Assembly: GCF_008033385.1 (NCBI RefSeq)
Contig: NZ_VOGY01000002.1
Coordinates: 1 to 64,000, forward strand
DNA from: Algibacter pacificus
GTDB taxonomy: Bacteria > Bacteroidota > Bacteroidia > Flavobacteriales > Flavobacteriaceae
DNA length: 64,000 nt
Direction: 5' to 3'
Part shown: positions 18,068 to 28,103 of the stretch, piece after piece
How positions within the stretch are numbered: position 1 is the first letter of the stretch
How the letters are laid out: every line of letters begins with the position of its first letter
The notes under the pieces: generated by a model
Seen by the model: the letters and a program-made list of their open reading frames with translations, nothing else
Told to the model about the DNA's origin: nothing
Databases searched by the model: none
Translations under genes and position numbers: made by a program

Positions 18068-19009
18068 ATGAAAGAGCATAGGTTTAAGGCTATTTTAAAA
18101 AAGTATGAAAAAGGAATCGCTTCTAAACAGGAAGTTGATATAGTTGAGTCCTTTTTTAATGAGATGCAAAAGGAGGCAGATCATAAACTAGATGTTAAAC
18201 AAAACCTAGCGCTTAAATATCGGATATATAAAGCGGTTGAGAAAAGGAAAAGTAACTCTAAAATTTGGTTTTGGCCAGTTGCCGCTTCTATACTTTTATT
18301 GGTGAGTCTTGGTTTTTATACATCAATGACTGACGACGGTTTTTTTAATGCATTTGGCAACACAGAAATGAGTCAAATTATCAATAGGACTAAAAAGGGT
18401 GAACAAACTACGATGACTTTACCTGATGGATCTTTAGTGATTTTAAACGGAGAAAGCTCTATATCTTATCCCAAACAGTTTAATGATACCATTAGAGCTG
18501 TTACGCTTAAAGGGCAAGCCTTTTTTGATGTGACTAAAAACCCTAATAAGCCATTTGTAATTCAGTCTGGAAATATATCTACTAAAGTTTTGGGGACGTC
18601 TTTTAATATTCGGGAGACCGATTCTGTAGTTGAGGTTATTGTTAGTACAGGACTTGTTAATGTGGTATCTCAATCAGATTCTATATACCTAAATCCAAAT
18701 CAAAAAGTAACGTACAGAAGTACTTCAAAAGAACTAGATAAAACCAATACCAACGCTGAAATAACAAACTTATGGTGGAAAGGCGATGTGGTATTAGCCA
18801 AAATAAAAATACAAGATTTAGCGAATGAACTTCAGAAAATATATGAGATCCCCTTCATATTTAAAAATGATGAATTAAAAAGTGTATATCTCTATTCCTT
18901 TAGATTGTCTAAAAAGGAAAGCTTAAGAGAGTTGATAGAACGAATAAATTTTATAACAGAAGTAAAACTAATAAAAACAAAAAATATGGTGGAGATTACT
19001 AAAAAGTAA
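18068..19009 (+). CDS. FecR-family anti-sigma factor
   Basis: A 313-residue inner-membrane protein with a short cytoplasmic N-terminal domain, one transmembrane segment (about 73-90, FWPVAASILLLVSLGFY), a periplasmic FecR domain (about 105-205, with TLPDGSLVILNG and GQAFFDVTKN) and a C-terminal DUF4974-like domain (about 240-310). It should hold the ECF sigma factor of the gene before it and be contacted by the STN domain of the receptor encoded next. Confidence 0.92.
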   Translation: MKEHRFKAILKKYEKGIASKQEVDIVESFFNEMQKEADHKLDVKQNLALKYRIYKAVEKRKSNSKIWFWPVAASILLLVSLGFYTSMTDDGFFNAFGNTEMSQIINRTKKGEQTTMTLPDGSLVILNGESSISYPKQFNDTIRAVTLKGQAFFDVTKNPNKPFVIQSGNISTKVLGTSFNIRETDSVVEVIVSTGLVNVVSQSDSIYLNPNQKVTYRSTSKELDKTNTNAEITNLWWKGDVVLAKIKIQDLANELQKIYEIPFIFKNDELKSVYLYSFRLSKKESLRELIERINFITEVKLIKTKNMVEITKK

Positions 19010-19020
19010 AAAAAATAAAA

Positions 19021-19041
19021 GGGATCTGCTCCAACAGACCC
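19021..19041 (+). other. Stem-loop in the fecR-susC gap
   Basis: GGG-A-TCTG pairs with CAGA-CCC around a six-base loop, with one bulged A. It is not followed by a T run, so it is not a classical terminator. It may affect mRNA stability or processing between the anti-sigma and receptor parts; this is inference. Confidence 0.4.
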
Positions 19042-19094
19042 CCTAATAATAAGTATTGAATTAAAACATAATTATAAAACAAACACTTAATTAA

Positions 19095-22000
19095 ATGAAA
19101 CAATTATTTAGGAAACACTTCCATTTAATAATCTTTATATGTTTTTTTAGCGCGTATAATAGCTACGCAAGCTCTCAAAACATTAATACTACAACTGTCA
19201 CTTTAAATGAACAAGGCGTTACACTTGTACATATTTTAAACAAAATATCGAGTAAAACAGATTTTAATATTACTTATGGTGATTTTATTGCCAACAATAA
19301 TAAAAAATATAATGCAGTTTACAAAAATGTATCATTACGTTTAATACTAAAAGATTTGGGTAAACGTGCTCAGTTTAGTTTTAAAGTTAAAGGTAATGAG
19401 GTTTTAATAGGGAAAGCGTTAAACGATAAATTAAATGTAGGTCAAGTTCAAGAAAAATTTACTTTAACAGGGAGTGTAAAAGACAAAACAGGAGTGTCTT
19501 TACCCGGCGCTAGTATTGTAGAAAAAGGAACTTTTAACGGTGTTACTGCTGATTTTGATGGTAACTTCTCTTTAAATCTCTCTAGTGATACTAGGGTCAT
19601 TGTAATTTCTTATGTCGGTTATGTTACTCAAGAAGTAGCTGTAAACGGACAGTCTGATATAAATATAGTTTTAGAAGAAGATTCTGCTAAGTTAAGCGAA
19701 GTTGTTGTTGTTGGCTATGGTACACAGGTAGATCGAGAAGTAACAGGTTCTATTTCAACAATAAAGAATGGATCGGTTGGAAGAATACAAAGTGCAAATT
19801 TTGGAGAGTCACTTGTAGGTGTGTCTCCTGGAGTTCGGGTGTCTCAACCTACAGGCCAACCTGGCTCAACTCCTTCTATTTCTATTCGAGGTAATGGTTC
19901 AATAACAGCAGGAAATGAGCCACTATATGTTATAGATGGATTTCCTGTAGGAAGTGATGCCCTTAATACTGTAAATAATTCTGATATTGAATCTATTACT
20001 GTATTGAAAGATACGTCATCGGTTTCTATTTATGGTTCTCGTGGTTCCAATGGAGTTATATTGATTACTACTAAACGTGGTAAGGATGGAGCTCCAAGTA
20101 TTTCGTATAACTCATATATGGGCTGGCAGAAAGTAACAAAAAAAGTTGATGTATTGTCGCCCGAAGAGTATGTCGAACTAAAACTAGATGCATCTAATAA
20201 TGGATGGGAATATAAAGGTGGTAATGCCAGTGATCCCAATGAAATTCGTCCTACTTTTTATCAAAACTCTCCTTATTTATTTGATAAAGATAGTTGGGTG
20301 ATAACTGATTGGCAGGATGAAATATTCCAAACGGCACCCATTTATAACAATGAACTTTCTGTTTCAGGAGGTAGTGATAACTTGAAGTATAGACTTTCTG
20401 GAAGTATTTTAGATCAAGATGGAATTATAAAAACATCAAATTTTAAAAGGTATTCTATTCGTTCAAATATAAATTTAAAAGTAACGGATAAGCTGCGTTC
20501 TATTGTTGATTTGAACTACACGCAGAGTGATGAAGCCATAGTTGATGCAGAAGGAACTTGGGGAAAAAGTATTATTGGTTCGGCTATAGGGCTTCCTGGT
20601 TTTTTTGCTACTCAAAATGAAGATGGGTCTTATTCAGATTTTCAGGGTTTTGGTTACGGTGTTTCTGCCGCTACTAATCCTATGATTTATATAAATGAAA
20701 AATCGTTAGAAAAAGAAAAGTCACGTATTCTTGGAAAGTTGGCTTTGGAATATAATCCAATAGAAAATTTATTATTAAAGGCTTCTTTTAGTTTAGATAA
20801 TATTAATACAAATAATAATTATTTTGCAAAATCTTTTGAACGTGCGTTTTCAAGTACCTATGAGGCTTCTGGTTCATATTTTGGTGTTAAGAGTAAAAAT
20901 TGGCTGTTTGAAGGAACAGCAAATTATACTGTTAGTCTAAATAAACACCATTTAAATGGTTTAATAGGGTATACTGCTCAAAAACAAACGGAGCAAGTGG
21001 CTACTATAGCATCTAATAATTTCCCTAATAATCTTGTCACTACACTTAATGCAGGGGTGGTAACAGATGCAGGAACCTCTATAGAAGAATGGTCTTTATT
21101 GTCTTATTTAGCTAGGCTAAACTATTCATTCGATAAAAAATACTTTGCAACTTTTACAGTAAGAAAAGATGGTTCATCTAGATTTGGTAGTGAAAATAAA
21201 TGGGGTGTTTTTCCATCTGCTTCTGTAGGTTGGATAGCTTCAGATGAACAATTTTTAAAACATGTAGATGCTATTAATTTTCTTAAATTAAGATTAAGTT
21301 ATGGTGTATCCGGTAATAATGCTATTCCTAATTATGGATCTGTTGGTCTGTTAAAAGGTGTAGATTATGTTTATGGAAATAACTACACAACTGGTTTGGT
21401 ACAATCTACTAATTCAAATTCAGAATTAAGTTGGGAAACGTCCAAGCAATGGGATTTAGGTTTTGAGCTTCTATTAATGAACAATAGGGTTTCTTTTACA
21501 GGAGATTTGTATCAAAAAACTAATGAAGATTTACTTTTAGAGGTTAATATTCCAACAATTTATGGGTTTAACACTGCATTGCAAAACATTGGAAAGGTAA
21601 GGAATAGAGGTGTAGAATTAGCGCTTTCCACGGTGAACACTACGGGTGAATTTCAATGGAAAACAGATGTTAATTTTTCTCTCAATAGAAATAAAGTATT
21701 AGCCCTTGGGCCTAGTGGAGATGCTATTATTTCAACTACTTATGGAGGGTCTCCTACACATATTACACAAGTAGGAAGTTCTATAGGTGAGTATTTTGGG
21801 TATATATGGGAAGGGGTATATAATACAAAAGAAGAAATTGAAGCACACCCTTCGTTACCAACAGATGTTCCTGGAAGCCCTATAATTAAAGATGTAAACG
21901 GAGATGGAGAAATTAGTACAGAAGATAGAACAGTTATAGGAAACAATAACCCAGATTTCATGTATGGTTTCAATAATAAATTTAAATACAAGAATTTCGA

Positions 22001-22454
22001 TTTGAATATCTTCTTACAAGGGGTAGAGGGGATAGAAATTATGAATATAGGCAAAAGGCAAACAATGATCTTAACTGCTAGAACGAATCAATTAGGGGAA
22101 GCAAGAAACAGGTGGAGATCTCCTGAAGATCCAGGAAATGGTGTGGTTCCAAGTGCAAATATTGATATCTATGGGGTAAGGCGAGATGTTTCTACCTTTT
22201 ATGTGGAAGATGGTTCTTATTTCAGGGTTCGAGATATTACATTAGGGTATACCCTGAAAAAAGAATTGATAAATAAATTAGGTGTTAGTCAGGCACGACT
22301 TTATTTATCTGCAAACAATCCCTTTATAGCATCAAAAAACACAGGGTATAATCCAGAGGTGAGTACTTATCATAATAGCTTGACACCTGGGACAGAAGAT
22401 TATAATTATCCAACAAATAAGTCATACGTTTTTGGTATGTCATTAAACTTTTAA
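19095..22454 (+). CDS. SusC/RagA-type TonB-dependent receptor with STN domain
   Basis: A 1119-residue outer-membrane receptor. After a signal peptide (about 1-26) comes an STN domain (about 33-100), a carboxypeptidase D-like regulatory domain (about 118-205), a SusC plug beginning at VVVVGYGTQ and SIRGNGSITAGNEPLYVIDG, and a large barrel ending in YVFGMSLNF. It imports a substrate using TonB energy, together with the SusD lipoprotein encoded 13 bp downstream. The STN domain and the upstream sigma/anti-sigma pair indicate that it also signals. The substrate cannot be read from the sequence; no clear glycoside hydrolase is adjacent. Confidence 0.95.
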   Translation: MKQLFRKHFHLIIFICFFSAYNSYASSQNINTTTVTLNEQGVTLVHILNKISSKTDFNITYGDFIANNNKKYNAVYKNVSLRLILKDLGKRAQFSFKVKGNEVLIGKALNDKLNVGQVQEKFTLTGSVKDKTGVSLPGASIVEKGTFNGVTADFDGNFSLNLSSDTRVIVISYVGYVTQEVAVNGQSDINIVLEEDSAKLSEVVVVGYGTQVDREVTGSISTIKNGSVGRIQSANFGESLVGVSPGVRVSQPTGQPGSTPSISIRGNGSITAGNEPLYVIDGFPVGSDALNTVNNSDIESITVLKDTSSVSIYGSRGSNGVILITTKRGKDGAPSISYNSYMGWQKVTKKVDVLSPEEYVELKLDASNNGWEYKGGNASDPNEIRPTFYQNSPYLFDKDSWVITDWQDEIFQTAPIYNNELSVSGGSDNLKYRLSGSILDQDGIIKTSNFKRYSIRSNINLKVTDKLRSIVDLNYTQSDEAIVDAEGTWGKSIIGSAIGLPGFFATQNEDGSYSDFQGFGYGVSAATNPMIYINEKSLEKEKSRILGKLALEYNPIENLLLKASFSLDNINTNNNYFAKSFERAFSSTYEASGSYFGVKSKNWLFEGTANYTVSLNKHHLNGLIGYTAQKQTEQVATIASNNFPNNLVTTLNAGVVTDAGTSIEEWSLLSYLARLNYSFDKKYFATFTVRKDGSSRFGSENKWGVFPSASVGWIASDEQFLKHVDAINFLKLRLSYGVSGNNAIPNYGSVGLLKGVDYVYGNNYTTGLVQSTNSNSELSWETSKQWDLGFELLLMNNRVSFTGDLYQKTNEDLLLEVNIPTIYGFNTALQNIGKVRNRGVELALSTVNTTGEFQWKTDVNFSLNRNKVLALGPSGDAIISTTYGGSPTHITQVGSSIGEYFGYIWEGVYNTKEEIEAHPSLPTDVPGSPIIKDVNGDGEISTEDRTVIGNNNPDFMYGFNNKFKYKNFDLNIFLQGVEGIEIMNIGKRQTMILTARTNQLGEARNRWRSPEDPGNGVVPSANIDIYGVRRDVSTFYVEDGSYFRVRDITLGYTLKKELINKLGVSQARLYLSANNPFIASKNTGYNPEVSTYHNSLTPGTEDYNYPTNKSYVFGMSLNF

Positions 22455-22467
22455 ATCATTATTTAAA

Positions 22468-23955
22468 ATGAATAAAATTAATATTAAAACCAATGTTTAT
22501 AAATTGTTATTGTTAGTTACATTAATACTAACCAATAGCTGTTCTGAGGATTTTATTGATCTTTCACCAAAGTCGAATGCAAATGTTGAAACATTTTTTA
22601 AGAATCAAGAAGATATAGAAAGAGCAATTAACGGCAGTTATTCTGCCCTTACATTGAGTGGAGTATATGGTACTAGTATGCCGATATTAGGAGAGTTACG
22701 TTCTGATAATGCTGAAATGGGATCGACTGCTAGTTCGAGAGCTAATTATTATGCGCTTTCAGAGTTTCGTACACAGGCTACATTTTCTTTATATGAAGAT
22801 ACTTGGGATGATCATTATGAAGGAATTTCAAGAGTTAACCTTATTCTTTCTAAAATAGAAGATATTAGTATGGATGAAAATGATAAAAAACGTATTAAGG
22901 GTGAATGTACATTTTTGAGAGGGATATTCTATTTTAATCTAGTTCGGGTATTTGGTGCAGTACCTCTTGTAACAAAAAACCTGACATCGATAGAAGAATC
23001 TTATTCTTATGGAAGAAATGAAGTTCAAGAGGTGTATGAACAAATAGTTGAAGATTTTAGTTATGCTAAAGAAACACTTCCCGTTTCTGTAAATGAAGAT
23101 GAAATTGGGCGAGCAACCCAAGGAGCAGCATTAGCTATGTTAGGGAAAGTTTATTTAACTATTGGTAACTATAATTCAGCTAAGGAAAAGTTGATAGAAC
23201 TCATACAAACCGGAAGATATAAACTTTTGGATAATTATGCAGATTTATGGGATGTAAGTAAGGAAAATCATGCCGAATCTATTTTTGATGTACAAATGGA
23301 GGCTAGTGACACTTATGATACTGCTTCTAATTATGCCGAACGTTTTTTTCCTTATGGATATGTTAATATGGGGGTTATCACAGCTAGTGGAGGATATAAT
23401 ATCCCTACTGAAGATATGATCGCTGCATATGAAACAGGAGATATTAGAAAAAACATATCTATTCAAGAAAGTTGGACATCTGGCGATGATGAGATTACTG
23501 GTCTTGAGGGGAGGTTTTGTACAAAATATTCAGATTTCCCAGCAAATACAGCTTCTGGTTCGGATGATAATTGGCCAGTTATAAGATATGCAGATGTATT
23601 GTTAATGTATGCAGAGGCTCTAAATGAAATAGGGTATCAGGCAAATGGAGAAGCCTTTAAGTATCTTAATTTAATAAGAAATCGAGCAGGATTATTAGAT
23701 AAAACATCTAATAACTCTAATCCAGAATTATTAATCAGTAACCAAGAAGAATTCAGGTTAGCTTTGGAGCAAGAAAGAAGAGTCGAACTTGCTTTTGAAG
23801 GACATCGGTGGTTTGATTTGGTTAGAACAAAACGTGCTATTGAAGTGATGTCTTCCCAAAATGGTGGCATAAGTAATTATCAGCTTTTATATCCTATTCC
23901 TCAGTCACAAATAGATGTAAATCCAGATAAAATAAAACAAAATCCAGAATATTAA
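22468..23955 (+). CDS. SusD/RagB-family substrate-binding lipoprotein
   Basis: A 495-residue surface lipoprotein. The signal peptide ends with a lipobox at C25 (ILTNSC), and the helical TPR-like SusD fold is indicated by RGIFYFNLVRVFG near 150 and by FEGHRWFDLVRTKRA near the end. It binds substrate and forms the lid of the SusC channel. It lies between the SusC gene (13 bp upstream) and a second lipoprotein gene (one base after its stop), so all three form one transcript that ends at the terminator near 25214. Confidence 0.95.
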   Translation: MNKINIKTNVYKLLLLVTLILTNSCSEDFIDLSPKSNANVETFFKNQEDIERAINGSYSALTLSGVYGTSMPILGELRSDNAEMGSTASSRANYYALSEFRTQATFSLYEDTWDDHYEGISRVNLILSKIEDISMDENDKKRIKGECTFLRGIFYFNLVRVFGAVPLVTKNLTSIEESYSYGRNEVQEVYEQIVEDFSYAKETLPVSVNEDEIGRATQGAALAMLGKVYLTIGNYNSAKEKLIELIQTGRYKLLDNYADLWDVSKENHAESIFDVQMEASDTYDTASNYAERFFPYGYVNMGVITASGGYNIPTEDMIAAYETGDIRKNISIQESWTSGDDEITGLEGRFCTKYSDFPANTASGSDDNWPVIRYADVLLMYAEALNEIGYQANGEAFKYLNLIRNRAGLLDKTSNNSNPELLISNQEEFRLALEQERRVELAFEGHRWFDLVRTKRAIEVMSSQNGGISNYQLLYPIPQSQIDVNPDKIKQNPEY

Positions 23956-23956
23956 A

Positions 23957-25141
23957 ATGGTAATACGTACATGTTTTTTACAGTTATTTTTAGGTATTTG
24001 TCTTTTTAGTTGTGAAAAGCAAAAAAGGCCAATTATTATTGAGGTTAATCCAGTATTTGAGGTCGGGCAACCAGATCCTACTAACGACAAGCCTCAATCA
24101 AAAATTTGGTATTCAAAGGCTGCTTGGTGGGCGCTACTTCCTGATAAAAAAGGGCCGAGTTTGTGGAAAAGGACGAGTAATGAATGGACAAGTGAACCTG
24201 TATTAAGTGAAGAATTCTTGGGGCAGCCTGGGAAGGCAGATGTTTATGCCAATAAGGGAATAGCTATGGCTGTTTTGGTAGAGAATTGTCAAATAAAAGT
24301 TTTAAAACTTAGATCTAATAATAAATCTGTTTACAAACAGGAAGATGTTATAACATTGAAAACTCCTAAATCTTGTCTGTCTATAGAAACAGCCACAATT
24401 ACTTGTGATACTAACGGTGTATGGTGGGTTGCTTCGGATATGAATAACCAAGTTTTAGTTTGGTCATCGATAGATGATGGAAAAACATGGTCCTCTCCTA
24501 TAGTTTTGGCAGAAAATATAAGTGATGATGATATTTGTATAGTTTCTAAACTCAAAAATACGGTTTCTGTAATTTGGTCCAATCAAAATAATGAAAGTAT
24601 TGTAGAACGTATTCATCATAATGATAAAGACTTAAGTTCTTGGTCTTCTGAAATAAGTATATCTAATGGAGAAAAAACGGCAGACGACCATCTTAATACA
24701 ACCGTTTTATCTGATAATACTTTAGTTTTAGTTTCCAAAAATAGTTTGGATCAATTAGATAGGCCTCAATTTGTTTTACGAATTCGAAGACCATCTGGGG
24801 AATGGTTAAATATTCCATATTGTAATCTTACAAAAACAGAATCCCCAACACGTCCTGTGGTGACGCATTTGCCTAATGGGAAATTAGTAACATTGCATAC
24901 CGTAGCAAGCCCTAATCATAGCTCTTATATTTCTATTTCTACGATTAATGTAGATGGTAACAAGTCAAAAGTGACTGAAAAATTTCGAGTAATAGCAAAA
25001 AATAGGATTGAGATGAATAATGTTACCGTAAGTAAATCGGATTTTTATAACTGTACTCAAGGACCATGGATCGTTTTATTTTCAAATAAATTAGGGCAGG
25101 TTTTTGAAATAGATCTATATCGTTATAAGGATTTATTATAG
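23957..25141 (+). CDS. Lipoprotein with sialidase/BNR-like propeller repeats
   Basis: A 394-residue lipoprotein with lipobox cysteine C19 (CLFSC). Repeated elements such as WSSIDDGKTWSSPIVLA and WSNQNNESIVERI resemble the Asp-box turns of six-bladed sialidase-type propellers. I see no clear catalytic set (arginine triad, tyrosine, acid), so it may be a surface glycan-binding protein rather than an enzyme. It starts one base after the SusD stop and is the last gene before a terminator. Such accessory lipoproteins commonly assist SusC/D pairs. The exact fold is moderately certain and the ligand unknown. Confidence 0.7.
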   Translation: MVIRTCFLQLFLGICLFSCEKQKRPIIIEVNPVFEVGQPDPTNDKPQSKIWYSKAAWWALLPDKKGPSLWKRTSNEWTSEPVLSEEFLGQPGKADVYANKGIAMAVLVENCQIKVLKLRSNNKSVYKQEDVITLKTPKSCLSIETATITCDTNGVWWVASDMNNQVLVWSSIDDGKTWSSPIVLAENISDDDICIVSKLKNTVSVIWSNQNNESIVERIHHNDKDLSSWSSEISISNGEKTADDHLNTTVLSDNTLVLVSKNSLDQLDRPQFVLRIRRPSGEWLNIPYCNLTKTESPTRPVVTHLPNGKLVTLHTVASPNHSSYISISTINVDGNKSKVTEKFRVIAKNRIEMNNVTVSKSDFYNCTQGPWIVLFSNKLGQVFEIDLYRYKDLL

Positions 25142-25213
25142 AATATTATTCAGGTTTTAATGATTGAGTTTTATTTTTTTGAGTTTAAATGATATTCGTA
25201 TTAGAATAGTTTT

Positions 25214-25250
25214 AAGAGATTCTTAGTTGTTAATTTAAGAATCTCTTTTT
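25214..25250 (+). terminator. Terminator of the SusC/SusD operon
   Basis: A perfect 12-bp stem, AAGAGATTCTTA with TAAGAATCTCTT (25214-25225 and 25236-25247), a ten-base loop and a long T run. The rest of the gap 25142-25502 is AT-rich and shows no gene. Confidence 0.88.
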
Positions 25251-25502
25251 TTGTTTTTTTAGAACAATCTTTTTTTGATTGTTATTAATTTATAGTGGTT
25301 TAACTTATTTAAAAAGTTCTATTTTGTTTAATGTTAATAAAAATTTAACTTAAAAACTTAGAAAAGGAAGTGAGATATCTATTTCTTCGTTCTATAAATA
25401 GTTTTTAATCAAATTCACTATATTGAGAAATATACAGAGGAAGATGAAACAACAAATAATATTAAAGCATTACTTAAAAATAAATATATCCAATAGCAAC
25501 GC

Positions 25503-26354
25503 ATGTGTAATAAAAAATATATAGCCAATAATATTAAAAACCTGCTACTCATAACAGCGTTTTTACTTCTAGCTATACCTGTTTTTGCACATGGCGATTT
25601 AAGCATACAGATTGCAGAAAAAACAAAAGCAATCACAAAAAGCCCAAACAATTTTGAACTATATTATGAACGTGGTTTGTTATATCAGCAACATGTTGAA
25701 TATAATAAAGCTTTAAACGATTATATAAAATCTGAATCCTTAGGGAATACAAATAACGATTTAAAATATAGCATGGCTGAGGTTTATTATTTAAGCGAAG
25801 ACTACAATAAAGCCTTAAAGTTTATTTCGAATTATTTAGAAATAGATTCCATTAATGTGAAAGCTAAAAAATTGGAAGCTCAAATATTATTCAATTTAAA
25901 AGCCTATAAAAAGTCATTAAAAGCTTACCGATATGTTATAAATCAGATGGTTGATACACGACCAGAAGATATACTTGAATACAGCAATATCATCTTAGCC
26001 GAAAACCCTAATAACTATCACGATGCTCTGGAGGCTATCGACTATGGTTTAAAGCAACTTGGGTTGAATACATTATCTCTTCAACTTAAAAAATTAGAGT
26101 ATTTGGAAGCGTCTAATCAGGTAAAAAAAGTATTAGAGCAATACAATTATTTTATTCTTCAATATAAAAGAAAGGAGTTTTGGTATTACAAAAAAGCAAA
26201 ATATTTACAGAAAATAAACAAACCAAAAGACGCCAATATCGCCTTGCAATTAGCTGCCATTTCTATTGAGCAATTGGATGCTAAGTTTAAAAACACCAAT
26301 TCAATAATAAGATTGCAAACACAAATAAAAAATTTAGAAACCACCCTTAATTAA
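25503..26354 (+). CDS. Exported tetratricopeptide-repeat protein
   Basis: A 283-residue protein with a signal peptide (about 1-30, LLLAIPVFAHG). Several TPR units follow (about 45-270, for example FELYYERGLLYQQHVEYNKA and VYYLSEDYNKALKFI). It has no catalytic motif, so a protein-binding scaffold role in the periplasm is likely. The phosphatase gene starts eight bases after its stop and a cytochrome c peroxidase gene follows, suggesting one unit. The substrate or partner is unknown. Confidence 0.82.
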   Translation: MCNKKYIANNIKNLLLITAFLLLAIPVFAHGDLSIQIAEKTKAITKSPNNFELYYERGLLYQQHVEYNKALNDYIKSESLGNTNNDLKYSMAEVYYLSEDYNKALKFISNYLEIDSINVKAKKLEAQILFNLKAYKKSLKAYRYVINQMVDTRPEDILEYSNIILAENPNNYHDALEAIDYGLKQLGLNTLSLQLKKLEYLEASNQVKKVLEQYNYFILQYKRKEFWYYKKAKYLQKINKPKDANIALQLAAISIEQLDAKFKNTNSIIRLQTQIKNLETTLN

Positions 26355-26362
26355 TACCTATT

Positions 26363-28000
26363 ATGATAAAAAAAACGACGCTTATAATAATGCTGCTTTT
26401 CACAGCTTATTCCTTTTCACAAACGGCAACAACTAGTTTAGTGAGTTCTACTAAACCCGTAAAACCAACTGTTTTAGTAGAAAGAGGACCATATTTACAA
26501 AGTGGTACAGCAACGCGTGTTATTGTAAAATGGAGAACAAATTTGGCAACGGAATCTGTAGTTAATTACGGTACCGAATTGGGGGCATTAGCTATGAATA
26601 AAACAAGTTCTAATGTAACAAAGGAACACGAAGTTACCTTATCTGGTTTAAAAGCAAACACAAAATATTATTTTAATATTGGTAACAAAAAAGGCGTATT
26701 ATCCGAAAGTGTTACGGGCGATATGTATGTGATAACAGCTCCAAATATAGGAACAAAACAATTTGTTCGTGCTTGGATTTTAGGCGATGCTGGTACAGGA
26801 AATAATAACCAAAGAGCAGTGCGCGATGCGTATTATAATTATGTGGCTACTAGTCCAGAAAATACTGGCAAGACCGATATGATGTTGTTTTTAGGTGATA
26901 ACGCTTATGGCTCTGGAAAGGATGATGAATATCAAAAAGCATTTTTTGATATTTATGATAATATGCTAAAAAAATCGGTGGCATGGTCGTGCTTAGGAAA
27001 CCATGATGGCAAAAGTGCAGATTCTGAAAAACAATCGGGTCCATATTATGATATATTCACCTTTCCAACCAAAGGACAAGCAGGTGGTATACCTTCTGGA
27101 ACCGAAGCTTATTATTCTTTCGATTATGCCAATATTCATTTTATTATTTTAGATTCTCATCATACCAATCGTGAGATTGGTGGTGCTATGTATAATTGGG
27201 CAGAAAACGATATTCAGAATACGACTCAAGATTGGATTGTAACCTTATTCCATCACCCGGTTTACACCAAAGGATCTCATGATTCGGATACCGAAGATCG
27301 ACTTATTGAAATGAGAGAAAATTTTATGCCTATGCTAGAGGCTAACGGGATAGATCTTGTTTTAAATGGACACAGTCACTCTTACGAGCGTTCTTATTTC
27401 TTAAATGGTCACCATGGTTTTTCCAATACATTTAATGGCGATGAAATGACCAAAGGCGGACATACTGTTGGGACAAATGGGCATGGAAATGGCAAAATAG
27501 ATAGCGATGGCGCCTACCAAAAAACAAATGAAGCTACAGAAGGCGCGGTATATATTACTACGGGCTCTGCAGGGAAAATATCGGGTGGCGACTTAAATCA
27601 TCAAGCTATGTTTTTGTCGTTAAATCAGCTAGGATCTTGCGTTATGGAGGTTGCAGATGATGGTAAGGGTGGACAAAACTTAACCGTAAAATTTATAAGC
27701 GAAAATAATGAAATTGAAGATTATTTTACCATTAATAAAACAGGTTTAGCATTTAATGCTGATGATAATAAACCTGAACAAAACAGCTCGATGGTTTCTT
27801 ATGAATCTCATTTGAAAACGTTAAATATTACAGTAAATCCTAATGAACGTTTAAAGAAAGTTAAATTCTATAATAGCATAGGTAAATTAGTAAAGAAAAG
27901 CCGAAAAGAAAGTATTTCTGTTAGCAAACTTTCAAAGGGCTTATATGTTGTCGAAATTATTACGAATATAAACACATATAGCGAATCGATTAAATTATAA
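26363..28000 (+). CDS. Purple acid phosphatase-like metallophosphoesterase with type IX sorting tail
   Basis: A 545-residue secreted phosphatase. After the signal peptide (about 1-19) comes a fibronectin-like domain (about 35-125) as in purple acid phosphatases, then the metallophosphoesterase domain with all metal motifs: GDAG (D142), GDNAY (D179, Y182), GNHD (N213, H214), HHP, and GHSHSYERSY. Residues about 470-545 (ITVNPNERLKKVKFYNSIGK) look like a type IX sorting domain, so the enzyme is probably released or surface-bound. It should hydrolyse phosphate monoesters using a two-metal (iron-containing) centre. It sits between a TPR gene and a di-heme peroxidase gene. Confidence 0.9.
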   Translation: MIKKTTLIIMLLFTAYSFSQTATTSLVSSTKPVKPTVLVERGPYLQSGTATRVIVKWRTNLATESVVNYGTELGALAMNKTSSNVTKEHEVTLSGLKANTKYYFNIGNKKGVLSESVTGDMYVITAPNIGTKQFVRAWILGDAGTGNNNQRAVRDAYYNYVATSPENTGKTDMMLFLGDNAYGSGKDDEYQKAFFDIYDNMLKKSVAWSCLGNHDGKSADSEKQSGPYYDIFTFPTKGQAGGIPSGTEAYYSFDYANIHFIILDSHHTNREIGGAMYNWAENDIQNTTQDWIVTLFHHPVYTKGSHDSDTEDRLIEMRENFMPMLEANGIDLVLNGHSHSYERSYFLNGHHGFSNTFNGDEMTKGGHTVGTNGHGNGKIDSDGAYQKTNEATEGAVYITTGSAGKISGGDLNHQAMFLSLNQLGSCVMEVADDGKGGQNLTVKFISENNEIEDYFTINKTGLAFNADDNKPEQNSSMVSYESHLKTLNITVNPNERLKKVKFYNSIGKLVKKSRKESISVSKLSKGLYVVEIITNINTYSESIKL

Positions 28001-28103
28001 TAGTTTAATTTTATAAGTCACTGTGTTATTAACTAGTTGTTTTTATTTGAAAAAAGACAATATAAAGTTGTTAAAGTAGAAGTATGTGTAATGTCCGTTA
28101 CAA

